Below, piece after piece: positions 32,918 to 41,735 of a DNA stretch of 64,000 nt. The notes under the pieces were generated by a model, which saw only the letters and a program-made list of their open reading frames with translations, did no database searches and was not told the DNA's origin. Each line of letters opens with the position of its first letter. The stretch's first letter is position 1. The translations under genes and the position numbers were made by a program. Origin of the DNA: Neobacillus notoginsengisoli (GTDB lineage: Bacteria; Bacillota; Bacilli; Bacillales; Cytobacillaceae); assembly GCF_003515685.1 (NCBI RefSeq), contig NZ_QWEG01000010.1, forward strand, positions 1 through 64,000, written 5' to 3'.

Positions 32918-33811
32918 ATGACAAATTTTTTCATCAAACTTAAATCGGCTTTATTTACGACCGGAGCTCTAGGTGTACTGCTTCTGCTAGTCCCAGGCTT
33001 CCTATCAGGTTCGTTTGGAGGGACGTTTGTCGTCTTCGCTATTATGCTCCTTTTGACGATGATTGGAAATATGGTAGTGGCCATTCCAGTTTCCTATTTA
33101 ACAGACTTTTTAACGCGCCGATTAGGGGCGTTCCGTTTTCCGGCTGCCGGGCTGATTCATATCGTGATAGGGATTTTGCCAGTACTATTCCTTGACGAAA
33201 TCGCTCTTTACACAATTGCCTGCGGACTGCTTTTCTTTCTATTTACAGAGTGGCAGCAGTCGAGAGGCTCCTTTAAATGGTCTGCCAAGGCTGTTGTGGC
33301 TGGAGTAAGTGTAGGTGCGTTTGCGGCGGCAGCTTTCGTATCAGTGCCTACACTTGTCGCCATTTTCCAGGACCGTACGCATGATGCCTACATGATCCCT
33401 AAGGGATATGAAGGCGAAATTAAGATTGTCCATGGAATCAACCATGCCCCCAAGCAAAAGAATGAGGAAGGGTATGATGTCGTGAATGTTGATGGAGCAG
33501 GCTATGCAATTACGGCCAAGCCGCTGACTTCTGCCCTAATTGAAGACAAATATTACTATGTTGATGAAAAGGGGAACAAAGAGGAAATTAACAAGGATTG
33601 CGTTTCCGTAGGCGGCCGAAACGCTATCGCCGGAGAAGATTATCAATATAACTATGAATCACTGTATGTGACTTCCAAGATGTGCGGGAAAGTCTTTAGG
33701 CAAAACGGCCAGAAATACTTTGGCGAGAAGCTGCAAATTGAGGAAATTTTATTTACAGAAGGCCTCGCGAAAATGAGCGATTACGGCTATACCATTTTGC
33801 CGCAGAAATAG
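32918..33811 (+). CDS. Membrane protein with C-terminal DUF6843-like domain
   Basis: About 297 residues from ATG 32918 (preceded by AGAGAGGTGGG). Residues 1-150 contain four to five hydrophobic helices; residues from about 160 form an outside-facing or soluble domain beginning AYMIPKGYEGEIKIVHG, with KYYYVDEKGNKEE. That pattern resembles DUF6843 proteins common in Bacillaceae, by memory only. Function unknown. It stands alone between array 2 and a repeat remnant. Confidence 0.7.
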   Translation: MTNFFIKLKSALFTTGALGVLLLLVPGFLSGSFGGTFVVFAIMLLLTMIGNMVVAIPVSYLTDFLTRRLGAFRFPAAGLIHIVIGILPVLFLDEIALYTIACGLLFFLFTEWQQSRGSFKWSAKAVVAGVSVGAFAAAAFVSVPTLVAIFQDRTHDAYMIPKGYEGEIKIVHGINHAPKQKNEEGYDVVNVDGAGYAITAKPLTSALIEDKYYYVDEKGNKEEINKDCVSVGGRNAIAGEDYQYNYESLYVTSKMCGKVFRQNGQKYFGEKLQIEEILFTEGLAKMSDYGYTILPQK

Positions 33812-33815
33812 GATG

Positions 33816-33885
33816 GCTATATAGGCTGAACTAAAGAATGGTAAAGTTGATTGGAGCGCAAATTAACCACAACGTTCAAAAGTTA
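33816..33885 (+). repeat. Minimal remnant of the dispersed repeat family (copy 4)
   Basis: TATAGGCTGAACT...AGTTGATTGGAGCGCAAATTAACC and AACGTTCAAAA match the two outer flanks of copy 5 at about 44053 and 44320-44345, with the whole interior missing. The gap 33812-34135 otherwise holds the spoIID promoter and no supported gene; the ORF at 33838-34245 is a shadow. Confidence 0.6.
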
Positions 33886-34047
33886 AGTTTGATTTATATA
33901 GATAGGAACAGATTTACTCATAGAATAGAACGATTCAATAACGATTTCATAGAGTTACAGGCAAATGGCGCTTGGCGGGGGTTTTTGTACCGGGGAGCGC
34001 TGTTTTTTTATGTTTCACTTTTTAAAGTGCGGGTACCCTATGTTTTA

Positions 34048-34077
34048 GTCATAACTGCCTGTCCACCTCCATATGTT
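34048..34077 (+). promoter_or_regulatory. Candidate sigma-E promoter of spoIID
   Basis: TCATAACT-like -35 (34048-34056) and CATATGTT -10 (34070-34077), about 13-14 bases apart, close to the mother-cell sigma-E consensus (CATACAMT). spoIID is a sigma-E gene in B. subtilis. Confidence 0.5.
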
Positions 34078-34135
34078 TTAATGAAGCGCAGCCGGTTAAT
34101 GGCCGGCGGTTTACTTTTCAAATGGAGGCTTTTAC

Positions 34136-35167
34136 ATGAAGAATATGAAACCTTTCATCGCACTAGCATCTTTTCTTTTTGCGGTCACGCTCCTCATCCC
34201 GGCTCTGCTTGTCCTTCCTTACAAGAATGGAGAAACGGACGGTAAACTCGGTGAACAGCTGCAGCAAGCCCCCAAAAACGAAGCAATCGGAAAAGGAGCG
34301 GATCCAGCAGTGGAAGTCGCGGTATATCGAACAAACAAGAAGGAAATTGAAAAGCTGCCTCTCGATAAATACCTTGAGGGGGTAGTCGCTGCCGAAATGC
34401 CAGCCGAGTTTGAAAAAGAGGCACTGAAGGCCCAGGCGCTCACGGCTAGGACATACATTGTCAACCAGCTGTTGAATAAAGATAAAAAAGGGCTGCCAAA
34501 AGGGGCTCAGGTTAGCGATACAGGGCAAATTCACCAGGAATATAAGAGTGACGATGAGCTGAAGCGCATCTGGGGCTCCGATTATAGCTGGAAAAAAAAG
34601 AAGATTGCAGAAGCTGTAAAAGCAACAGGTGGGCAAATTCTTACCTATAATGGCAGGGCGATTGACGCGTCGTTTTTTTCGACAAGCAACGGCTTCACCG
34701 AAAACTCCGAGGATTACTGGCAGCACGCTTTTCCATATTTGCGAAGTGTGGAAAGCCCCTGGGACAAAAAGTCACCGAAATATAAAAGCCAGCTCAGCGT
34801 ATCCGTGGCCGATTTTGAAAAGAAGCTTGGGGTTAAAATCGGCAATTCCAAGACAATTGGGGTCATTAAGGGCAGGACTGCCGGTAATCGTATTGGCAAG
34901 GTTGATTTCAATGGCAAAATCCTCACAGGCAAGCAAATCCGCGAGCAGCTCGGCCTCCGTTCCTCCGACTTCTCTTGGGAGCGGCGCGGCAATGAAATTT
35001 TCATCACTACCCGCGGCTTCGGCCATGGGGTCGGCATGAGCCAATACGGAGCAAACGGGATGGCCGCTGAAGGGAAAACATACGAAGACATCGTGAAATA
35101 TTATTACCAGGGAGTTGCCATTAGCCCCGCGGACAGCATGCTGGCTACGATTACAGCGGGGAAATAG
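34136..35167 (+). CDS. spoIID: Stage II sporulation protein D
   Basis: 343 residues, the usual length. It has one N-terminal membrane helix (PFIALASFLFAVTLLIPALLVLP) and then the SpoIID lytic transglycosylase domain with the catalytic glutamate in VVAAEMPAEFEKEALKAQALTARTYIV. A GRGFGHGVGMSQYGANGMA-like C-terminal motif is also present (here TRGFGHGVGMSQYG). With SpoIIP and SpoIIM it remodels septal peptidoglycan to drive engulfment. AATGGAGG precedes the ATG. Confidence 0.96.
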   Translation: MKNMKPFIALASFLFAVTLLIPALLVLPYKNGETDGKLGEQLQQAPKNEAIGKGADPAVEVAVYRTNKKEIEKLPLDKYLEGVVAAEMPAEFEKEALKAQALTARTYIVNQLLNKDKKGLPKGAQVSDTGQIHQEYKSDDELKRIWGSDYSWKKKKIAEAVKATGGQILTYNGRAIDASFFSTSNGFTENSEDYWQHAFPYLRSVESPWDKKSPKYKSQLSVSVADFEKKLGVKIGNSKTIGVIKGRTAGNRIGKVDFNGKILTGKQIREQLGLRSSDFSWERRGNEIFITTRGFGHGVGMSQYGANGMAAEGKTYEDIVKYYYQGVAISPADSMLATITAGK

Positions 35168-35182
35168 TATAGTGATATTTTT

Positions 35183-35220
35183 GGAGGCTGGTCTGATTAT
35201 CAGGCCGGCCTCTTTTTTGG
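35183..35220 (+). terminator. Terminator of spoIID
   Basis: GAGGCTGGTCTG and CAGGCCGGCCTC arms around ATTAT, then six T residues to about 35218. Confidence 0.88.
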
Positions 35221-35337
35221 GGCAAACGAAGGTTTTATGTTCCAAAAAAATTGGATGAATTGTCACATGTCTTTGTCGAAAAGAATGGAAATTGGGGGAG
35301 TTTTTGCTTATGTTTCAAGAAAGAAAGGAGAGATAAT

Positions 35338-36308
35338 ATGATTGCACTACCCATGGTGATACCGTATTCACTTAGGCAAAAAGAGGCTTTAAAAAGAAGG
35401 ATGCCCGAGCACTCTCAGGAATATCAGAAACTGCTCGAGCATTTACGAATGGAATGGGCCGGATACTATGGGGAAAAGTCGCTGGATTATCCGCTTGGCC
35501 TGCTGGATGAGGAGAAATACCTTATTTTCCACGGCTTGCGGATTGAGGCCGAAAACTATACAATCCAACTGGATTCATATCTACTGTCAGAGAATTTTTC
35601 TGTCATTCTTGATTCTAAAAACTGGGACGGCGAGATTTTGTTCAAAAAGGACCCAAAACAAGTTCCCCGTTCCGTCAACGGCGCGACCCAATCGTTGCAA
35701 AACCCCATCGAACAAATCAAAAACCAGCAATATAATCTAAACAGGTGGCTTGCTGAAAATAATCTGCCAGCCATTCCAATCGAGGGATACGGGATTTTCA
35801 GCCAAAACACAATCATTACATTCGAAAAAAGCTACTACAAGGCGGAAAAGTTTATTCATAAAGTCGACTGTTTGCCTTCGTTGATCCGCAAGCTTGAATC
35901 CTCTTACAAAAATCCAATCCTCACTCACAAAGAGCTTCTGCTTATTAAAAACTGCCTTCTCGTAAAAAATACACCCCTGAAAAAGAACGTTCTGGAAACT
36001 TATAATACCGAGGTCGCCAGCCTGAAGCGTGGTGTCTATTGCCCTGATTGCGGCTTGCTTGGCATGGTTTACAAATGGGGGCATGGCATTGCCATTGTGG
36101 GTTTAAGTCGAAGGATACGCACTTGTACGCGCTGGAGGATTACTATCTCCTTAATGGACCCACCATAACCAATAAGCAGCTGCGATGGTTTTGGGGCGTA
36201 CCTTCACGAAACGTAGCAACGAAGCTACTCGCATCATTAAATCTACAGAAGAATGGTAATCACATAGCAACGGTTTACGTACTGCCCGATTTTGGATTAA
36301 CCCAATAA
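35338..36308 (+). pseudogene. NERD-domain protein gene broken by a one-base frameshift
   Basis: The ATG at 35338 follows AAAGGAGAGA. The first frame has the NERD (nuclease-related) domain at about residues 40-150 (FHGLRIEAENYTIQLDSYL, FSVILDSKNWDGEI, NPIEQIKNQQYNLNRWL). It runs to VYCPDCGLLGMVYKWG, then switches to unrelated sequence ending at 36168. The expected continuation (WHCHCGFKSKDTHLYALEDYYLL... to LPDFGLTQ) is in another frame ending at 36308. One G added to the run at 36077-36081 would restore reading, including the zinc-ribbon Cys pairs. This is either a real disruption or a homopolymer sequencing error. Confidence 0.85.
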
Positions 36309-36400
36309 TCTTCCTGCGCAGACGAACATAGTAAAAGAATATGAATGAACGGCCGGTTATATAAAACCTTATAGATACGGGGAAGCGGCCATATTATGAA

Positions 36401-36520
36401 TTGGCGCATAACCACGAAGAATTGACGCATAACCCCAATGAATTGGCGCATACCCTCTTTGATTTGGCGCATAAACCAATGAATCCGCCGCATAAACCAA
36501 TCGAACGGCGCATAACCGCC
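36401..36520. repeat. Tandem array of six ~21-bp units (GGCGCATAACC type)
   Basis: CGCAT words begin at 36405, 36426, 36447, 36468, 36489 and about 36509, a 21-base period (last step 20). The unit is about aaTTGGCGCATAacccnAATG. It fills the gap between the frameshifted NERD gene and the convergent vanZ-like gene. Confidence 0.8.
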
Positions 36521-36530
36521 ACCGCGCGCC

Positions 36531-36971
36531 TCAACCCCGCCCCGCATACCCGCGCCATTTCTCCAGCAGCCGCCTAAACCGAGGAAACTTCCCTTGATAC
36601 AGCGCGCCATCCACGAAGTAGTAAACAACTGCTACTCCTAGAACGTCTTTGAAGAGGTCAAACAGCGATGCGGAGCGGTAGGGGTAGAACGATTGGTGGA
36701 GTTCATCTGTGAGCCCGTAGAGGGCAGCAGCGACCGCGAGGAGCATATTCACACTTCTCTTGAACTTTCTTTTGCCAGTGAGAGAGGCGGCGACGAATAG
36801 CCCGTATAATAGCGCGAATTCAATTAAATGGAGTGATTCCTTGATGAAGCGGTCGATTTGCGAGTCGGGCAGTTCGACGAAGTGGTTGCTTGGCAGGCTG
36901 GACATGATCCAAATCAGGGCCATATAGATGAAGGGGAGCAGGCGCGCAGCCCAAACGACGGCGGTTTTCAT
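36531..36971 (-). CDS. VanZ-family membrane protein
   Basis: 146 residues with four hydrophobic helices: LLPFIYMALIWIMSSLPS, the LHLIEFALLYGLFVAASL helix with conserved His and Glu, VNMLLAVAAALYGLTDELHQSFYPYRSASLFDLFKDVLGVAVVYYFVDG. The TDELHQ...R...D pattern is the VanZ/YoaI-like signature. Function is uncertain; a few members affect teicoplanin resistance. ATG 36971 has AGGAGAAA upstream, preferred over the longer reading from 37049. It is divergent from spoIIQ. Confidence 0.83.
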   Translation of the reverse strand: MKTAVVWAARLLPFIYMALIWIMSSLPSNHFVELPDSQIDRFIKESLHLIEFALLYGLFVAASLTGKRKFKRSVNMLLAVAAALYGLTDELHQSFYPYRSASLFDLFKDVLGVAVVYYFVDGALYQGKFPRFRRLLEKWRGYAGRG

Positions 36972-37032
36972 AAAATTTCTCCTTTTTGTGCATAAAAATG
37001 ATGGTTTTTTCGAAAAATAATTTGTCGTGGAT

Positions 37033-37061
37033 GTATATAATTCTATCATTGTGTTCAGAAT
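37033..37061 (+). promoter_or_regulatory. Candidate sigma-F promoter of spoIIQ
   Basis: GTATA (37033-37037), 15 bases, then GTTCAGAAT (37053-37061), a partial match to the forespore sigma-F pattern (GYWTA - 15 - GGNRANANT). spoIIQ is sigma-F dependent in B. subtilis. Confidence 0.4.
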
Positions 37062-37080
37062 GATTGCTGAGGTGATGAAA

Positions 37081-37884
37081 ATGAGAGAGGAAGAAAAAAA
37101 GCGATCTTCTCAAGGGTTTAAACGGTTTTTCAAAAAGCGCTGGGTCGTTCCGGCAATCTACATTGCAAGTGCAGCAATCATTCTGACTGGTGTCCTTTGG
37201 TATCAAAGCAGCGGCAATTCAGCGGACAAATTCAATTATAAAACGACTGAAAATGCCAAGAAAAAGTTCAATGAGCCTTCTCTAGAAGTGAATCAGGCGA
37301 TGGAGAACTTTGCAATGCCATTGAAAAACAAGGAAGAAGCGGTTATCCAGAAGCGATTCTATGATAATTCCGCCAAAGCTGCGGATCAGGAAGCCGCGCT
37401 CATCCAGTACAAGGACACTTATGTGCCGAACACTGGCATTGACATCGCAATGAAAGACGGTTCCGAATTCGAGGTCCTTGCTTCGCTTAGCGGAACAGTC
37501 ACCAAGGTAGAGGAAGATTCCCTGCTTGGCAATTTCGTTGTCATCCAGCATGATACAGGTATTGTAACACAATATCAATCTGTTAAAGACGTGAAAGTTG
37601 CTGTTGGCGACCAGGTTGACAAAGGCGATGTAATCGCATCTGCCGGGCAAAGCCAGATGAATGAAAAAGCGGGCGTCCATGTCCACTTTGAAATTCGCAA
37701 GGACGGCGTCGCTGTCAATCCGAACGATTACTTCGACAAGCCGCTAAGCGTGCTCCAGCAGGCGAAGTTTGAAGACGAGACTGAAAAGAGCAATGCGCCC
37801 GCGGATGAAGAGAGTGCCGGTGAAAGCGAAAAGTCTCCATCTGAGGGATCGACTGAGCAAAAAGAAGACAATTCAAATTCATAA
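37081..37884 (+). CDS. spoIIQ: Stage II sporulation protein SpoIIQ
   Basis: 267 residues from ATG 37081 after GAGGTGATG. A short basic N-terminus, one membrane helix (VVPAIYIASAAIILTGVLWY), then a LytM/peptidase-M23 fold (about residues 110-215), and a disordered acidic Ser/Glu tail. In the LytM site the first zinc-ligand His is replaced (PNTGID instead of HxxxD), while HVHFEIR is kept. The enzyme is therefore probably inactive, as in B. subtilis SpoIIQ. It is the forespore half of the SpoIIQ-SpoIIIAH channel across the engulfment membranes. Confidence 0.92.
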   Translation: MREEEKKRSSQGFKRFFKKRWVVPAIYIASAAIILTGVLWYQSSGNSADKFNYKTTENAKKKFNEPSLEVNQAMENFAMPLKNKEEAVIQKRFYDNSAKAADQEAALIQYKDTYVPNTGIDIAMKDGSEFEVLASLSGTVTKVEEDSLLGNFVVIQHDTGIVTQYQSVKDVKVAVGDQVDKGDVIASAGQSQMNEKAGVHVHFEIRKDGVAVNPNDYFDKPLSVLQQAKFEDETEKSNAPADEESAGESEKSPSEGSTEQKEDNSNS

Positions 37885-37896
37885 TCATAAGCTTTG

Positions 37897-37926
37897 AAGA
37901 GAGGGACTTCCCTCTCTTTTTTTTGT
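37897..37926 (+). terminator. Terminator of spoIIQ
   Basis: AGAGAGGGA and TCCCTCTCT arms with a tiny loop at 37899-37918, followed by eight or more T residues. Confidence 0.9.
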
Positions 37927-38034
37927 TGATTTTTTGGCAAAAGTGGCTTCGCCTCCACCCCCGGAGTTTTCCACCTTCAGGCAAATGGTTTTTCTGTGGT
38001 AAAATGGAAAAAAACAGTGGAAGGGAGAATGGAT

Positions 38035-40032
38035 ATGAAAAGGCTAATGGGGATCGTTATGGCGGCAATTCTCGTCGCGGCACTCGCTGGCTGCACGGAA
38101 AAGCCCCAGCCCGCGGACCGTTTTTCCCGTTACATAGAGTTATGGAACAAGCAGGAATTTGACAAAATGTATGATTATCTTTCGAAGGATGCGAAAGCGT
38201 CAGTAAGCAAAAAGGAATTTACGGAACGTTATAAGAAGATTTATGGCGATCTGCAAATCAAAAACCTGAAGGTAAGCTTTAAGAAACCAAAGGAGGATAA
38301 GCAAGCAGAGGGAGAAGAGGCCTCTTATGGTTTTACGGCAAAAATGGACAGTATGGCAGGGTCGATTGAATTTGGGCATGATGCGTACCTTGTAAAAGAG
38401 GAACGGGACAAAGAAGAAAATTGGTATGTCGACTGGAATACAACATATATTTTCCCACAGCTCGGCAAGGGTGATAAACTATCGATTTCGACCCAGCAGC
38501 CAGTGAGAGGGGAGATTTTTGACAGGAACGGCAATCCTCTTGCGACTACAGGGCTTGTGTATGAGGTAGGAATCGTCCCGAAGGATATGGAAGGGCAGGA
38601 AGCCGAAACGAAAAAACAGCTGTCAAAGCTTTTGAATATGCCGGAGGAGAGTATTGAAAAAGCGGTAACAGCGAGCTGGGTGAAACCGGAGTATTTCGTG
38701 CCGCTTAAAAAAGTTTCGATGCAGGAAGAAACGCTGATTGCGGAGTTGATCAAGCTGAAGCCGGTCCAAACGAAGAAAGTGGAATCACGCATTTATCCAT
38801 ATGGCAAAGCGGCCGCCCACTTGATCGGTTATGTGGGCAAGGCGACAGCGGAGGACTTGGAGAAGCTGAAGGATAAAGGATATTCGAGCGGCGACCTGAT
38901 TGGAAAACGCGGCCTTGAGCAAGTGTTTGAGGAACAGCTGCGCGGTGAGCCTGGCGTCCAGGTCCTGATTGACCAGGAAGCCGGCGGACAGGAAGTCTTG
39001 GCTGAAAAACCTGTTGTTGATGGGCAGCCGGTCAAGTTAACCGTGGATGCGGATCTGCAGGTAAAAATTATGAATGCAATGAAGGAAGAGGTGGGGGCGG
39101 CAGCTGCCATCCACCCGAAAACCGGAGAAACGCTCGCGCTTGTCAGCATGCCAACCTTTGACCCGAATGACGCGGTGTTCGGCATGTCGGCAGCCGAGTG
39201 GAAGGCGTTGAATGAGCATAAGGATCAGCCGCTCAACACCCGTTTCAACAAAAAGTATGCTCCGGGCTCGGTCATTAAGCCCTTAACTGCTGGGGTCGCA
39301 CTGACGGCGAATGCCATCGATCCGGCTGAGACGATGAATGTGAAAGGCAAGCAGTGGCAGAAGGATGCGTCGTGGGGCGGTTATTTTGTCACAAGGGTGA
39401 GCGACGCTGCCAATGTGAACTTAGAAAAAGCACTTGTATTATCGGACAATATTTATTTTGCCCAGACAGCACTGAAGCTTGGCAAGGAGAAGTTTGCCGA
39501 AGGGATGAAGAAGCTTGGTTTCGGGGACGATTTCGGCTATCCATTCCCGTTGAATGCTTCGCAGACTGGAGGGCTCGATAAGGATATGCTGCTTGCTGAT
39601 GCGGGTTACGGGCAGGCGCAGCTGGAGATGAATATTGTTCACCTTGCCGCTTCTTATACGCCGTTTCTGAACAACGGTAATATGCTTAAGCCTGTGCTGT
39701 TGTTGGATGATGAGAAGTCGCAGGTGCTGCAGGAGCAGGCGATCAGCCCCGAAGCAGCCGCAACGGTTGGGCCGATCCTCAGAAAAGTTGTTGCGGGTGG
39801 CACAGCGAAAGATGCCGAGATAAAGGGTTATCCACTGTCCGGAAAGACCGGCACGGCTGAGGTCATCAAGCAGGCTCAGGGTGAAAAGGGAAAGGAAAAC
39901 GGCTGGTTTGTCGCTTATAACGCCGAGAAAGGCGACCTGCTTGTCGCAATGATGGTTGAGAATGTCTTGGATCGGGGCGGCTCGGGGATTCCGGTTAAGA
40001 TGGTCAAAAATATTTTTGAGGGAGTAAAGTAA
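38035..40032 (+). CDS. pbpC: Class B penicillin-binding protein, lipoprotein PBP3 (PbpC/MecA-like)
   Basis: 665 residues with a lipoprotein signal (MGIVMAAILVAALAGC). Order: NTF2-like MecA-N domain (about residues 25-145), PBP dimerisation domain (RGEIFDRNGNPLATT...), then transpeptidase with SVIK (PGSVIKPL) as the SxxK nucleophile motif, SDN in VLSDNIYFAQ and KTG in LSGKTGTAE. It resembles B. subtilis PbpC in size and layout. It crosslinks peptidoglycan outside the membrane; MecA relatives have low beta-lactam affinity, but resistance is not predictable here. ATG 38035 follows AAGGGAG. Confidence 0.93.
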   Translation: MKRLMGIVMAAILVAALAGCTEKPQPADRFSRYIELWNKQEFDKMYDYLSKDAKASVSKKEFTERYKKIYGDLQIKNLKVSFKKPKEDKQAEGEEASYGFTAKMDSMAGSIEFGHDAYLVKEERDKEENWYVDWNTTYIFPQLGKGDKLSISTQQPVRGEIFDRNGNPLATTGLVYEVGIVPKDMEGQEAETKKQLSKLLNMPEESIEKAVTASWVKPEYFVPLKKVSMQEETLIAELIKLKPVQTKKVESRIYPYGKAAAHLIGYVGKATAEDLEKLKDKGYSSGDLIGKRGLEQVFEEQLRGEPGVQVLIDQEAGGQEVLAEKPVVDGQPVKLTVDADLQVKIMNAMKEEVGAAAAIHPKTGETLALVSMPTFDPNDAVFGMSAAEWKALNEHKDQPLNTRFNKKYAPGSVIKPLTAGVALTANAIDPAETMNVKGKQWQKDASWGGYFVTRVSDAANVNLEKALVLSDNIYFAQTALKLGKEKFAEGMKKLGFGDDFGYPFPLNASQTGGLDKDMLLADAGYGQAQLEMNIVHLAASYTPFLNNGNMLKPVLLLDDEKSQVLQEQAISPEAAATVGPILRKVVAGGTAKDAEIKGYPLSGKTGTAEVIKQAQGEKGKENGWFVAYNAEKGDLLVAMMVENVLDRGGSGIPVKMVKNIFEGVK

Positions 40033-40098
40033 AACGGCATTTGGCGGGAATAAGGGCCCTTTTAATAAACGAAAAGTGCTTTCGTAGCATGAAAAATG

Positions 40099-40135
40099 GG
40101 ACGGGATAACCTTAAGGCTCCCGTCCTTTTTAATA
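40099..40135 (+). terminator. Terminator of pbpC
   Basis: GGACGGGA and TCCCGTCC arms (40099-40126) followed by TTTTTAAT. Confidence 0.85.
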
Positions 40136-40199
40136 AGTTTAACGGAATAATCTGTGGATAGTACAGGCTTGCAGGAAAATTAAAGGGGGAGGATTGTCA

Positions 40200-40691
40200 A
40201 TGGAAAAAGCACAGAGGAACGAAGTCGCGCTTGAATTTTATCAGGAGCACCATCGTCCATCTTTTGAAGACTATAATCTGCCTGAGGAGCAGCTTAAATA
40301 TACTGCCGTCCCGCTCGAAGAGGTTAAAAAGTGTGCGGAAGATTCGAAACGGCATCCTGTTGTTATTTTACATAACGGAGTGCCGGCCGGATTCTTCGTT
40401 CTCCACGAGAGTGAAGGGATTCGCGAACATAGCGAAAATCCGACGGCAATTTTGCTTAGAGGCTATTCGGTTTCGGCCCGCCATCAAGGAAAGGGGATTG
40501 CCAGACGTTCACTCGAGCTTCTCCCGGGTTTTGTCAAAAGAAACTTCCCTGGCAAAAGCGAAATTGTTCTCGCTGTCAATCATGCCAATCTGGCGGCACA
40601 GCATGTGTATGTGAAGGCTGGCTTTTCAGACCGGGGCCGGCGAGTTGTCGGGCCTATTGGCGAGCAGTTTGTATTGCATTTGGGCATTTAA
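40200..40691 (+). CDS. GNAT-family N-acetyltransferase
   Basis: 163 residues. The acetyl-CoA pyrophosphate loop is visible in VSARHQGKGIARRSLELL (residues about 90-107), and NHANLAAQHVYVKAGF is the C-terminal GNAT signature. The substrate is unknown. GGGGAGG at 40186-40192 is spaced correctly for ATG 40200, better than TTG 40194. It is monocistronic, with a terminator on both sides. Confidence 0.85.
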   Translation: MEKAQRNEVALEFYQEHHRPSFEDYNLPEEQLKYTAVPLEEVKKCAEDSKRHPVVILHNGVPAGFFVLHESEGIREHSENPTAILLRGYSVSARHQGKGIARRSLELLPGFVKRNFPGKSEIVLAVNHANLAAQHVYVKAGFSDRGRRVVGPIGEQFVLHLGI

Positions 40692-40727
40692 GTGTTTTGC
40701 GGCTGAACGGAGAGTTGTGTTAAATAG

Positions 40728-40763
40728 AAAAGCTGTCCCTTTTTTGAGGTGACAGCTTTTTTG
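40728..40763 (+). terminator. Terminator of the GNAT gene
   Basis: AAAAGCTGTC and GACAGCTTTT arms ending in TTTTTT; array 3 begins about 50 bases later. Confidence 0.88.
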
Positions 40764-40814
40764 ACGGAGGGAAACTGGATTTGCCCAGTCTGCTGTTGCG
40801 GAAGTGTTGGTTGT

Positions 40815-41600
40815 GTGACAAAGTTTTAATGAAACTGTGTATTGTTGTCACTCAAGCTTGGTTTGCGTGACAACGTTCTAATGAAACCGCATTTTGTTGT
40901 CACTCAAAGATGGTTTGCGTGACAACGTTTTACTAAAACCTTGCTTTGTTGTCACTCAAGGTTGGTTTACGTGACAACGTTTTACTGAAACCTTGTATTG
41001 TTGTCACTCAAGTTTGGTTTGCGTGACAACGTTTTACTAAAACCTTGTATTGTTGTCACTCAAGTTTGGTTTGCGTGACAACGTTTTTATGAAACCGTGC
41101 TTTGTTGTCACTCAAGTTTGGTTTGCGTGACAACGTTTTACTAAAACCTTGTATTGTTGTCACTCAAGTTTGGTTTGCGTGACAACGTTTTACTAAAACC
41201 TTGTATTGTTGTCACTCAAGGCTGGTTTGCGTGACAACGTTTTACTGAAACCGCATTTTGTTGTCACTCAAGTTTGGTTTACGTGACAACGTTTTACTGA
41301 AACCTTGTATTGTTGTCACTCAAGTTTGGTTTGCGTGACAACGTTTTACTAAAACCGTGCTTTGTTGTCACTCAAGGTTGGTTTACGTGACAACGTTTTA
41401 CTGAAACCTTGTTTTATTGTCACTCAAGGCTGGTTTTCGTGACAACGATTTAATGAAACCGCATTTTGTTGTCACTCAAGTTTGGTTTGCGTGACAACGT
41501 TTTACTAAAACCGTGCTTTGTTGTCACTCAAGGTTGGTTTACGTGACAACGTTTTACTGAAACCTTGTTTTATTGTCACTCAAGGATGTTTGCGTGACGG
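40815..41600. repeat. Tandem palindrome array 3: fifteen units of exactly 52 bp
   Basis: Units start at 40815 and every 52 bases to 41543, with a truncated unit beginning near 41594. Each has a 37-bp element with GTGACAAC and GTTGTCAC ends and a GTTTTACTrAAACC core, then a 15-bp linker TCAAGTTTGGTTTGC or a variant. The end words and element length are shared with array 2, while core and linker differ. There are no indels in fifteen units. The following sequence, 41600-42010, holds no supported gene apart from the spoIIID promoter. Confidence 0.93.
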
Positions 41601-41735
41601 AACGTCCTCCCATAGAGCCTTTTGCCGACGCTCAAACGAAGCGGTCGTTTTGTTAACAAACAGGTCCTCAAACTGAAAATCCCTCCCTAAATCGTCCAAT
41701 TTTCGAAAAACTTCCCGCCACTCCTTGTCCGGTGT

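Noticed and set aside
33838-34245. 135-codon ORF between the DUF6843-like gene and spoIID
   Set aside because: It runs across a repeat remnant, the spoIID promoter and the spoIID start, and lacks family features.
32128-41600. CRISPR array
   Set aside because: The repeated part is longer than the linker, linkers repeat rather than being unique, there is no leader and there are no cas genes nearby; these are tandem palindrome arrays.
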